Source of the DNA: Ceraceosorus guamensis
Taxonomy: Eukaryota > Basidiomycota > Exobasidiomycetes > Ceraceosorales > Ceraceosoraceae
DNA length: 64,000 nt
Assembly (NCBI RefSeq): GCF_003144195.1
Contig: NW_020290054.1
Coordinates: 1 to 64,000, forward strand
Direction of reading: 5' to 3'
Shown piece after piece: positions 46,357 through 57,299 of the stretch (position 1 is the stretch's first letter; the number at the start of each line of letters is the position of its first letter). The position numbers were made by a program, and so were the translations under genes. The notes under the pieces were generated by a model. It had not been told where the DNA came from. It was given only the letters and a program-made list of their open reading frames with translations, and did no database searches.

Positions 46357-48146
46357 ATGACATCCATCGCGGCACTTACGCCGACCAGGTCGCTGCTGTT
46401 GGGATCAACGAGCGCCTTGAGAGTCTCGAAGAGGACCAAGGCTGCTCGGCGGGAGGCAGCAGCAGCGGCTGCGGCTGCAGCTGCCATCAGGAAAGCGGCT
46501 GCCGCTGCGGCTGCAGCCAGCGAATCGAACAGCTCAAGCGCTCCAAGTGCGAGCACAACATCGATACCAACGATCGACAAGATAGTCGAGCCGACGTCTG
46601 ATGATGGGTCCAGACGAATGAAAAGAGCAGCTGCCCACAACAAGGAGGTGGAGCTCGCGCTGCTGGCCCAAGATCAAGATTCCGCCTCGTCCTCTTCCTC
46701 TTCCTCTTCTACTTCACTCGACTCGCTTGCCCCAATTCCGAGCGAACGTCCCAACACTCCAAAACCCTTGAACGATCCAGAGCTGGGAAGCAACAAACAC
46801 GTCAAAATGTGGGAGAGTGTACCTCTGAGGTTCCCGCCGCGGGATAGGTATCCGCCTTCAGCTCCCGACATCGCTTCCGACGATTTGCGTCTCAGTGCTA
46901 TCGCGTTAGGTGTAGCTTCGTTAGGCGCTAGACCGACGTGGAGGCAAGGGTCACCTGCGGAAGCACTGGCGGCGGTGAATCAGGGTCTGGATAGCATGGT
47001 CAGAAAAGGAGACGCGGTGCACAAGCCTCCGAGCGACCAGGCGGAGCAAGATAAGAACACCAGAGATGAAGCTCTCAAGATCATCGATGCGGATGGTTAT
47101 TGGAGCTCAGCGTCGGTGCATACACGATATGGTGACGAATCGCCGGATTGGATGTTTGAAGATTCCAAAGTGAGTGGCGAGGCGAGTGCCGAGCAAGACT
47201 TTTCGAGCGACCCTGCTATGCTACTAGATCTGCACCCGCGCGCTGATCCACTTTGTTGGATCCCTCGAATCCATCACAGCGGCTAGAGTGGCTCGGCGAT
47301 GCAGTGGTGGGGCTCGTAGCTCGCCACACTATCATGACGCGCTATCCAGATCTCAGCGTCGCTGGAGCCACTCAGGCATGGGGTCACATCGTTTCCAACG
47401 ACACCTTTGGGCATCTCTGGGATATCGCCGGTCTGGAGCCAATGCGGCTCAAAGTTGCGGAGCGCATCACATCGGAAGCTGTGCTGCAAGAGAAGCGCAG
47501 GCTGATTGATGCGATCGTGCATGGACATGTGGATAGGATGGAGCATGAGGATGAAGATGCGGCTAGAAAGATGGGATTGGACGACGGGAGGAGAACACGC
47601 TGGGAGGACACGCTCGACGAGAGGGCCCTAAGGAAGCATCCGGCTATGCAAGCAGAGGCTCTGAATGCCAAATTCAATCCAGTCCTGAGGCATATTGGAG
47701 ACGGCAAGATGTCGCACGCAAGCAAAGCTGATCAGTGAGTGATTGCGATCTCGCACTCGCGCGATCACCATCCTCGGGCATCCAAAGGAACTCTTGACCT
47801 GACATCTTCCCGATGTCTTGGCCCTCGCTGCACCAGCTTCGAAGCTTTCGTCGGTGCGATGCTCGTCACGCGAGGCTTCGATGCTACCTCTGCGTATTTA
47901 TCGCCACTGCTACTTCCGTGGGTAGAACGAATCTCTCTTTCGCCAGGTTTCCACGCTAGGTATCGGACGCCTGCGGCCATGGTTCGAGCCAAGCAAGCAC
48001 AGAGGGCAGAGGCCAAGGCTTTAGCAGAGCGCGCCGCGAAGAGTGGCTTGCTGACCAAGGTCCTCAGACGCGCGTTCGGTCCCATGCTTCGATGGATCTT
48101 CCCAGAAGTCTCGACGATCCTGCAGAAAGGCCGGCCGAAGAGATAA
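46357..48146 (+). CDS. RNase III-domain protein without visible dsRBD
   Basis: A 525-aa protein with one RNase III fold. Three exons: 46357-47169, 47280-47734, 47837-48146. The signature helix reads RLEWLGDAVVGLV, and the second acidic site appears only after splicing as KADHFEAFVGAML. Four metal-coordinating positions of the family are thus present (Glu274, Asp278, Asp422, Glu425), while the first Glu of the usual ERLEFLGD box is Lys. No double-stranded RNA-binding domain is seen; the C-terminus is basic and Ala/Arg-rich. The N-terminal ~140 residues are low in complexity with two poly-Ala runs, and could be a mitochondrial leader. Candidates are a mitochondrial ribosomal mL44/mL57-like protein or an active processing nuclease. 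The retained acidic residues favour activity; this is inference. Confidence 0.75.
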
Positions 48147-48270
48147 CAATGCATTTGCGTGGATTTGTGCAAGCAGCGTCAACAGTGTGGGGGAAAAGTG
48201 ATGAAAGAGTGCGACACGAGCGCAAAAGGTAGTGGTCGAGTGATCGCGTGCAATGTCGATGAGACTCAAA

Positions 48271-51200
48271 TCATCGGCTGATGCTCATGACCTCCAAAGA
48301 TCGACTGAAGCCCTCGCTATCTTCTGTTGCGCCTTGCGTCTTGCCCTGCCGAGGAATGTCTAATGTTGCAGAAGGTCCCAAGAAATCTTGAGGAGTATTG
48401 AGCAGCTGCACGGAGGATTCGTTGCCCGTGTCGCCTTCTTCCACAGATGGCGAGTCCGAGGCCGAGGACTGCGAGTGGGTCGTGTCAGCGCTCCTGGAGG
48501 TGGTAAAGGAAGCGGGCAAGGCTCCTTGCTCAGGATCCAGACTTTGAGCTAGCGACGATTGATCTTCGTCTGCCTCGTTCTCAGCTTCCGTGCCGCTCTC
48601 AGCCTCGCCCTCTTCCTGATCCGGTTCCATTCCCTCCGGTGCAACATCAGACCATTCTCTGTACAGCGGATCTATCCATCTGGAGCTGTGCTTGAGCCGG
48701 TAAGGATCGAATGGGAAGAATACGTCGAGCGTTTGTGGAGCATAGCCTCCCATGCCTTGCCTGGGAGTCCCACCGCCGTCACTGTCGTCTTGCGCGACGT
48801 CTGCGCCGGAAGCTTGACGAGAGAGCTGGTCCGGTCTGCTGCCAGTTGGGGTTCCAGGAGCGGACTGATTCATAGGCGTACCGCTCCCGCTTCCTGCATC
48901 TCGCAGCTCCATCCCTGGAGCTCTGCGCTTGCCTCGCCGCCTGTTGTTGCTCTCGATGATGCTCCAACAGAACAATAGACCGGTGTGCTGAGCGACTGCT
49001 GCGAATTGCCTGACGATCTCTGGTGAGCAATGCGCCAAAGGATTGAGAGGCGAGGTGATGGCTCTTTGTAGAATGTGCAAGCCCTCCGACCATCGCCAGC
49101 TCGCGTTGCCAATTGTGGACAGGTCCTGTCCTCCTGCACTCTCTTCATCTTCCGATGCGCTAGACACTCGAAGGTCTCTCCACCTAAAACAGAAGATATA
49201 GAAAGCTGCTTGAGCGACAGAGTAGAATAGCGCGTGCTGTCCGTTGACCCCTCCCGAAAGCTCCGCTTCGAGCTGCCTCCTTGCGCCAGAAGGAACCTCT
49301 GACGCTTCTTGCACTTGTACTCGTCCAGTCCGCTCAAGATGACCCTCTAGGAAAGAGCAGAGATTGAGCATGACTGCGCGAGTGTCGCTTATGGAAATGT
49401 ATCTCGCTCGGCTGACGAGACTGGCAACGTAGCTGGAGGCAGCTACCCTCATGATGGTTGGCTCGGACCCCGTCATGGGTTGCGTGCTGCCATTCGAGAG
49501 AAGTTGCTGCTCCGCCCCAACTCCGTAGATGGCTTTGCCCAGCAAGAATCCGAGAAGCAGGTCTGCGAAGTCGGGGTCCAGTGATGCTGCCCAGAAGACG
49601 AAGAACTGGACGTAGCGCGACTTGAAAGTTGGTAGGACGGCCCTTTGAAATACGCTCAGCAGCAAGTGAAATTGATTCGAGCGCAGAGCGGCGGCTCTCG
49701 CGGGAGATGGGGCATGACTGGTCAGATCCAAGCCTAGATCCGCAGATATCCCTGCCAACTCGCCCGCAGCGCTTTTGCGCTCATCCAGTTGCATACGTGA
49801 GACGCTCCCATCACCGCCTCTGGCTAGGTCTTCATAGTGCGAATTTCGATCCTCCAAATGCCTAAAGACACAGCCCATCACTGCGTCCAGCTTGTCGACC
49901 AGCTCCCGAACTGTTTTTAAACGTTTTGCTTGCGCCGCTGCGTCGTCCAGCCTCGAGTCCTCCCCATCACTGCCCGACAGATCGGAGAATCCGTCATCTT
50001 CTAGAAGCAAACCGTCCTCATCGTCAGAGTCGTCGTCGTCATCAGTGGCCGTGCCTTCCATTACGGATCTGAAAGGGTCATCGTCGTAAGCATTGGGAGC
50101 AGTGAAGGCTTCGTTCGGGTCGACGTCGTCCTCCAGATCGTCTAGCTCCAGCTGAATCTCGACCTGCAGCATGCATGAAGAGCGCGAAGCGGTGTCAGAA
50201 AAGGGCATGCGCCGCCTCGATCCACGCTGTGCGCAAAGGACTCAGCAGCTAGAAGCCTCCCTGGCAACTCACGTCAATCTGCATGCCCCTATCAACTACG
50301 CAACTCAAGACAGTCTCGGCTAGCTCGGGCGCATATTCGCACAGCTTGAGAGCGTTTGACACAAAGACGAGGTGCGCAACCTTGCCTTCTCGCTTGTGTG
50401 GAAAGCTCCTGACCAATAAAGGTGCCAATTGCGATGGCAAGGTCGGTATTAAGGAGAGCAGAGATCGGAGCAAGAGGTGAATGTGGTAGTAGGTGTGCTT
50501 GCGAGGCGGCAGTGGCTGTGTAGGGTTTGTCGGAGGCCGCCATTCTGACCCTGAGAAGGCGCATCACCAGGCTGTCACGATCAGAAACATTGCATCGCAG
50601 CGCCGAGAGGTAGCGATGGATCGCAACGCCCAGCAGGCAGACTCACTGAGACCGAACCCTTGCATCGCCTTCTTGAGAACCGCTTTAGTCCATTCGCTTC
50701 TTGCGCTGACGAGAGCACAGACGAACCTAATCCACGACGCAGCAAACGCTTGTGAGGGTGTAGTTGTCCAAGGCAGAGCAAGGATGGACTCCACCAAATC
50801 GTTGTGCGTCCTGCGATCCAGATGGCTAGCAAAAGCCGAAACTGCTGAGAGCCAACTTGATAGGGCTGATATGGAAGTCGCCGATTTGCTGATGTTGCTG
50901 CCAGGATTCGCCAGACTGTTTGCGCCGGCTTTAAATTGGCCTATGAGATCTTGATAAGGTCCCGCGTTGCCCTTTGAGAGTTCAGAGAAGCTGTTGGTGA
51001 CGTAAGAGATGTACATGCCCTTGCGATAGTGAGACATATTGGGCTGCCCAGCGCCAGATGAAGCTACGCCGTTCGAGCCGTCCTGACTTGGCCGCGAACG
51101 AGCCTTCATGCTGGAGCGAGGGCTGGAAGACCCCGCTTCGCTGAGTGAGCTCGCTTGGGCATTCTCCGTTTTCGTAGAGAGTTGGTGCAGTCGAGGAGGA

Positions 51201-51319
51201 GTTTGACGAGGCGCAGAGGAGCTCCCAGCAGCAGCCAAGCTGGAGAAGCGAGCAGTTGGAAAGGGTTCACCAGCCAGCTCGGCGGAGCGGGGTGAGCTTG
51301 ATGGAGCAGCCCTCTTCAT
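48271..51319 (-). CDS. RRN3: RNA polymerase I initiation factor Rrn3 (TIF-IA)
   Basis: Bridges RNA polymerase I to core factor at the rDNA promoter and is the growth-regulated switch for rRNA synthesis. Three exons: 51319-50647, 50550-50273, 50163-48271 (947 aa). HEAT-repeat family blocks: LVESILALPWTT, FVCALVSARSEWTKAVL, HTYYHIHLLLRSLLSLIPTL, LVRSFPHKREGKVAHLVFVS, YAPELAETVLSCVVDRGMQI, VEIQLELDDLEDD, LRSNQFHLLLSVFQRAVLPT, RYVQFFVFWAASLDPDFADL and FFPFDPYRLKHSSRWIDPLY. A strongly acidic segment sits after the second exon junction (about residues 330-370). It is longer than yeast Rrn3 (627 aa), owing to an N-terminal disordered region of about 100 residues and an extended acidic/Ser-rich tail. 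The window also encodes Rpa135, a Pol I subunit. Confidence 0.94.
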
Positions 51320-52097
51320 CGTGCCGAGGTGTTGAGAGAGCGCGAGCTAAGAAACGGCACTTTGGAGACCAGATTCTCTCTTTGCGTGGGCGCGAAGGCC
51401 TCTGCTCGAAGCCTGGCAGGATGTTGCCAAATGTGGATTAGGAAGAGGTCTTCCTGCCGTGAGTGCGAATTTGGCAGCTGAGATGGGCGGTGGTGAATTG
51501 TTCGAACGCAGCGATGCACTGAATCAGGAAAAAGGCTTGCTTTCGGCCGCCTTCTCGGTGGTGTTGAGACAAGCTGGCTCGATGAGCAACTTCGATTGTG
51601 AATCATGCAAACCAGAACGTTGGGCAATCGTGATTCGTGGATCCAGATTCATCAGCTGAAAGGGGCCATGAACCTCAGGTGCCTTCAGCAGAGCTAGGAT
51701 GAGTGAGCAACACGAGCATCATCATATCATCATCAGCAGCCATGAAATTCAAATCACGAATCACGAATGCAAATTCACCCACGCGCGCCTCGCGTGACCA
51801 AAAAAAATCTAAAATCAGCGCCATCGATCTCGCACAAATCACGTGAAGCGCGGTCGCATTTCTTGATTTCCACAGCACACTCAGATTCGCCCTCACAGGC
51901 GCGTACGCGTACACAACGCGCATGCAGTCTGCTACCACAACATCATCGCGGGACGACACTCGCACAGCAACTTTTTGATCATCAGCTTCATCCTCCTCTT
52001 CATCCTGGCACTCAAGTCGGTATTACGCGGCCGTACAACGAAGGTGCTCCCGCTTGTTAGATCTCTATCATCGGCATAGTCCTCATATCCTCGCAAG
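51320..52097. other. Divergent promoter of RRN3 and PRP9
   Basis: About 0.8 kb. It contains the doubled motif AATCACGAATCACGAAT near 51752-51768 and a related GAATCATGC / TCGTGATTCGTGG stretch near 51600-51640. No gene seen. Confidence 0.55.
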
Positions 52098-54223
52098 ATG
52101 GCGTCAACCTCTTCGCTCGAAGTTGCTCGAGCGACACACGAGGAGATCGACAGGTATGAGTCCGCGCTGGTGGACCTGCTTCTGGTCCCCGCTTCAACTC
52201 ACAAAGAAGCGCTGACAAGGTCTCACAAAGCTAGCGAGGTCCTCGATAGGATCGTGGAGCGCGCGCACAATCTGTCCGAGTTTTACAATGGGGACGGATC
52301 AGCGAAGCGGGGGAGAGAAGAGGAATTGAAAGATGTGCTGGAGGGACAGCCAGACGATGAGGAAGGCGACGAGGCAGACGATAAGCCCATGGATCCTACC
52401 TTGAAGAACTTCTACTCCAGGTTGAAGAAAGTCAGAGAATACCACGAAAGGTATCCTGGTGCACTACCCGACGCCTTCTCTTTGGACCTGTCAAGCCTGA
52501 CTGGCGTGAGCAGGGAAGAGGAAGCAGCGGGAGGCGTCGCTGCTGGACCAGACTTCTTGGACCGAATGTTCAGCGGCGAAGAGGCATTGGGCCGATATCT
52601 AGACTTGTATACACATCACGAGGCGTTCGTCAATCTCAAAGGCGTGAAGAGATTACCTTATGTCAAGTACCTGGGAGAGTTTGAAAAGCTCGCGGGAGTC
52701 GAGTCACGGGTGCCAGCAGAGACGAAAAAGAGCGAAGCTTACAGGCGGTGCGTACGTCTTTGTTTCATGCTGGCAGATGCGGGATTGGGAGTCTGCTCAC
52801 CGGCAGCATTCCTTTGCCCTCACCCCTGCGCAGCTACGTCGCCAATCTGTCCGATGCGCTCTTCACTTTCCTGCGACGGACAAGACCGACCTCGGACGTG
52901 GACTGGATTGAGCTATCTGCTTTGGCAGATTTCGAGGGAGATTGGGACGCGTGCAAAGTACCAGGCTGGGAGGATCAGGGAAGCGGCCTCTGCAAGTCTG
53001 GTGCAGCTCAGAAGAGGCAAGCGCCCCAAAGTGGCGCTGTGGATGAGGGCATTTGGTGCGAGGCCTGTGAGTGGATCGTAGCCGCTGACTTACGGAAGCC
53101 AATGCGCGCCGTTTAACACTTTTGACACCGCTGCGCGCTGACCTTGGCTTGTTCGTGTTTGGCTCTCGACTCCCAGGCAAGCGGACGTTTGCGAAGCAGA
53201 CGGTTTTTGATGCGCATTTGAAAGGGGGCAAGCACCAGAAAGCAGCGGCAAATTTGGCAGCTGGCAATGCCCAGATATCCACACCTTCGGGCGGCGCATC
53301 TGGTCCCAATGCGAGCGCGTCAGAAGCGGCTGCATTGGAAGTGGCGAAGCAATTGGCCAGGTGTAAAGCGCTAGCGCGCACAGAGGTTTTGATACGTGCT
53401 CTTGCCTCCCATCTTGGAGAAGTCGTCGCGGAGACGAGAGCGAATGTGGAGCGCAGAGCAGCTTTGACGGATGCCGAGAGGCAAGCCGAGGCGGAGGCGG
53501 CCGTGCTGGGTATGGAGGACTCGGGCGCACTGCCTACTGGCACTGGAGATGCCGAGCTGGCAGATCAAGACGCGAACGGAGACGACGAGAACGATGACAA
53601 GATTTACAATCCGCTCAAGCTGCCACTTGGATGGGATGGAAAACCCATTCCATACTGGCTCTACAAGCTGCACGGACTTCGAGTCGAGTATCGATGCGAG
53701 ATATGCAGCGATTATATGTATCAGGGACCGTAAGTCTTTTCCTCATCGCGTGATTATTCCCGTCCTCCTGCTCAGTCTGTCATGCCCAACTTCCCATTGC
53801 AGCAAAAATTTTGACAGACACTTCTCGGAATCAAGGCATGCCTTTGGAATGCGCGCTCTGGGTTTGCCGAACACGAAACACTTCCACGGCATCACCAAGA
53901 TTGAGGACGCCCTTGCTTGTGAGTAGTCTTAGCTGCCAATGGGGGCAATTTTGCCCCGCAGCCTGCCACGCAAACGAGACTGAACGTTTGCTCATTCTGG
54001 TGTAGTGGCGGAGAAACTCAAGAAGCAAGGCAAGCAGCAGACGGAGGCGGAAAACGATGCTGAAGAAGTCGAAGATGAGCACGGCAACGTGAGTCACTCG
54101 GCTTGCCCTCGGAGCGTCCTACTCGCGCATCCGCGATCACTCACGAGCTGCGCTCGCCTCTCTTCTCTGCAGACGTATACAAAACGGACGTACGAACTGC
54201 TGAAACGACAAGGCATCATCTGA
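52098..54223 (+). CDS. PRP9: Splicing factor SF3a subunit 3 (Prp9/SF3a60)
   Basis: Part of the SF3a complex that joins U2 snRNP and helps recognise the intron branch site. Six exons: 52098-52747, 52834-53066, 53177-53729, 53803-53918, 54006-54088, 54173-54223 (561 aa). Conserved blocks: [56 protein letters not shown], a first C2H2 finger [40 protein letters not shown] and the terminal finger ending [20 protein letters not shown]. Both zinc fingers are assembled across introns. The final exon encodes [16 protein letters not shown]. Length is close to human SF3A3 (501 aa) and yeast Prp9 (530 aa). A spliceosome gene with five introns depends on the machinery it encodes, though this is common. 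Identity is firm. Confidence 0.95.
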
Positions 54224-54758
54224 CTCGCATCGTGTTGTCCTCGCGTAATCGTGTCTCTGCAATCAAAGCAATTTAACGCTTGCGTGCAACCCGTGACCGA
54301 TTTTCGATTCGCAAAATCACCCTGGAGCAGTGACTTCGCAACTTGTACCGCTGGTGTGGACATTATCGCTTTGACCCGTCAGAGCACGGATCTTTGGGCG
54401 TATGATCAGGCCAAAGAAAGTTCGGGAGTTATAAAAGAAGTCCGAGAAGATGGCCGTTCAGTCTCGTTTTGAAAGTCACGTGACCCATCGCGAGCGCGCT
54501 CCGCGATCCAGCGGAGGTCAAGTTTGAGTCAACACGCGCGCGCAGTCAGAACTTACGATTGACTTGTGACTTTTGGACCCACTACCCACAAGCCCCACAT
54601 TCTCCTGAAGCACTTTCAACGCCTGTTCATGACCATCCTCCTGCCAAGGCTGTGTGCAGAGGAAAACACCGAACGTCAACAAGGACTTCCGCTTCAACTT
54701 GGCGCACATGTCCGCATCATGAAGAAGCCAGCGTAAAAGACAGGATCGCGGCACAAAA
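54224..54758. other. Spacer upstream of the Stn1-like gene
   Basis: About 0.5 kb between two plus-strand genes. No additional gene recognised. Confidence 0.55.
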
Positions 54759-56659
54759 ATGGCACTCGCGGGTCCATCCAAGGCAGCACCTCCTTCTCAG
54801 TTGCGAGATCCGCTCACTTTAAGAGCACTTCATAGCTGGTCCTCGTCGCCTCTGACAGCCACATTGTGCTCTTGCATCGAGGCGCGGGATCTGCTTTCGA
54901 ACATACTCTGCGCACGAGAGGCGACACCTCTGTGCTTGCATTTGGGTCAAAGACCAACCAAGTTCGTCAACGTGGTGGGCATGTGCGTAGGTTGCGAGAC
55001 ACGAGAAGGATGGACAAGACTTTGGGGTGAGTCGGTATTTGCGCTGCATATCTGTGGTGCTCGTCTCTCAGTAAGCTACTTACTGTTATCTACTGGTGTT
55101 GGCAGTCGACGACGGCACCGCAGTGCTCCCTCTTCACCACTACCACAGTCTTGTCATCGATGCAGAGGCGGCAGCTGAACAGGTCAACAAAGAGCCGGAC
55201 CAGATCCGCACAATTCATACAAAGCTTGACAAGGATAAGGGCAAGAAGCATGCTCACGATGCATCAACAGGAGATATGCACGAAGAGGATCCGGGAATGC
55301 TGCGCAGCGCGCCGAAGCAAGACTGGACAGGAGTGCCGCCAGAATACTGGCCTCGTGAACCGCCGAAACCCCCAAGCGGTAGCAAGACCGCTGGCAATCC
55401 AGATGCAGCAGAGAGAGAGCGGACTGGCGCTGCTGCAGCGTCTAGAGCCTACGTAGATGTCGGACACGTGATTAGGGTGTGCGGAAGGGTCAAACGCTTC
55501 CCTTGGGGTATTGGTCTCGAGGTGGGCAAGAGACGATGGGGCAATGGAGGAGGAGGTTTCGTAGGTGAATCAGCCTCATTCTCAAGGCCTTATCGGGCGC
55601 CAGGGCACCCCTCAAATGCTCACTCGATTATGCTGCTCCTCAGAGATCGTCGTTGACCCAAACGCAGAAGCTCGACACGTGCTCGCTACCATGGCTGCTC
55701 GAGAGACCTATAGGAAGCCATTCGTCATACCACAAGAAGTATCGCGCAATGCTGAACGATTATCTCAAGCAGCGCGGCGCCCACATTCCATTATTCGTAG
55801 ATCGCTGGCACCTTTTGGCGAACAGGCTTTATCGCACAAGACATGGGGCGCGCTCGCAAGGGATCTGACGCCTCCGCCACAATGGGGTGCTCGGCGACAT
55901 CAGGTCACATACCTTGAAGCGGCGCCTCCGCGCTTCAATCCCTCTCGCGTGCAAATGAGCGCCAAGGGCAAAGTACGAGAAGGCAACTCCATATTGAGCC
56001 CAGTAAGGCGGTCACTTAGAAGTTCGAAGAACGCGTTGGACATTCGCGAAGAGCGAAGACCACGACGAAGCCCACAGGGAGGCAGGCGCAGATCGATCGA
56101 TGATATGGATGACGTTGACACGGCCCGTTCTATGAAAGAAGCAGGCGTAGGCGAACGAAGCAGACCCAAATTATTGTGCGGCAACGGGAGTGTGCTCAAA
56201 CCTGAAAAACTCATATCCGCGATGAGCACGACCTCTACCTCCAGCCGACAAGGCAACAGACACCTCAAGCATCACTCCGCGCTACCAGACTCCAAGATCA
56301 ACGAGGGGCTTTTCAGGCTGCACGTGGAGATGTGGATCACCAAGAGAGCTGCGAGTGGCAGCTCACGTGAATCTCCTTTCACGTCCTGTGATCTTCAGCA
56401 AGTGGCAGAACTGCGCGACCTCGCATTCAGATTGGTGCGAATTCTCCTCAGACGAAGACTGCGAAATAAATACGGCAAGACGTCTACGGATGCTGCTCGC
56501 CTAGATACGGAATGTGCTTTGTCCAGCGAGGAGCTGGAGAACAAAGTGCGTAGGCTATTTGACTGGACCATCACCCAAATGCAAGAAGAGCGAAGCATAG
56601 TTGCAATTGAAAATCGTGGGCCCGAACGTGTACAACAGTGGAAATCGGCCAAGCATTGA
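54759..56659 (+). CDS. STN1: Stn1-like CST telomere-capping OB-fold protein
   Basis: Probable subunit of the CST (Cdc13/CTC1-Stn1-Ten1) complex that binds telomeric single-stranded DNA and recruits polymerase alpha-primase. Three exons: 54759-55026, 55106-55564, 55644-56659 (580 aa). The N-terminal half reads as one OB fold: FVNVVGMCVGCETREGWTRL then WVDDGTAVLPLHHYHS, a ~100-residue variable loop, VDVGHVIRVCGRVKRFPWGI, and EIVVDPNAEARHVL. The last block resembles the DPN-E-HW strand typical of Stn1. The C-terminal half is basic and charged, with a Ser/Arg-rich middle and a helical end (ELRDLAFRLVRILLRRRLRN) that may be the winged-helix region, though I cannot align it. The exon 2 donor is GTGAAT. 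Fold is likely; the specific name is less sure. Confidence 0.72.
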
Positions 56660-57299
56660 TTTGGGATGCTGCACTGTAATCATAATGCACAACGTTCGTG
56701 ATTGTTGCTGCGATGATTTTTTTTTGGCTGTCTCAATCGTGAAGGAATGACCTTTAGCGAATTTGCGACTCTAAAAGGGTTTCTGTGGGCTTGCTTTGCT
56801 CGCGTCAAGCCACACCTGTGATCTTCATTTCGTTTTGCAACCACAGTCACAATCAAAAATCGCGAGTGCCCGCGGGACGGCGCGTCGCCTGCTGCTGATG
56901 ATGATGCTGCATGTGCGTGTGCAATTCGCCGATGCGCAGCTCCACTTTCTAACGGATGGTGCGCGCTTGTCTGAGCGCTTCCTTTGTCCAGCCGCGACCA
57001 CAAATCCTGAACAGGTCTTTACCTCCGAAGCATCACCAGCACAAAGCCAATCCATTCGGACCTGCTCACCTCGCAATCGATCTCAACATCGCAACACCAT
57101 CACGAACACCGCGTTTCCTCTCTTCTTGAAGGCTCTCCTTCTCCCTGAGCCTGGCCAAGCTGCCCGGAAGAAGCTTGACCCCGCTTTCGTCTAGTCGAAA
57201 GCGTATGCCCCACCCCCCACGCCTCCCTTACACTCAGTCTGCCGCTGGGCTTGCCCGACACCTTCACGAATCGCCTCTCGACACACATTCAGCATCATC
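56660..57299. other. Spacer upstream of RAM2
   Basis: About 0.64 kb with a T8 run at 56717-56724, within the 3' region of the Stn1-like gene, and a CA/CT-rich leader before the RAM2 ATG. No gene seen. Confidence 0.55.

Noticed and set aside
47170-47279. Frameshift, or a 25-nt intron, in the RNase III-domain gene
   Set aside because: A single 110-nt intron ending at CACAG before CGGCTAGAG keeps the frame and places a Ser-Val-His-Thr helix before RLEWLGD as in the family.
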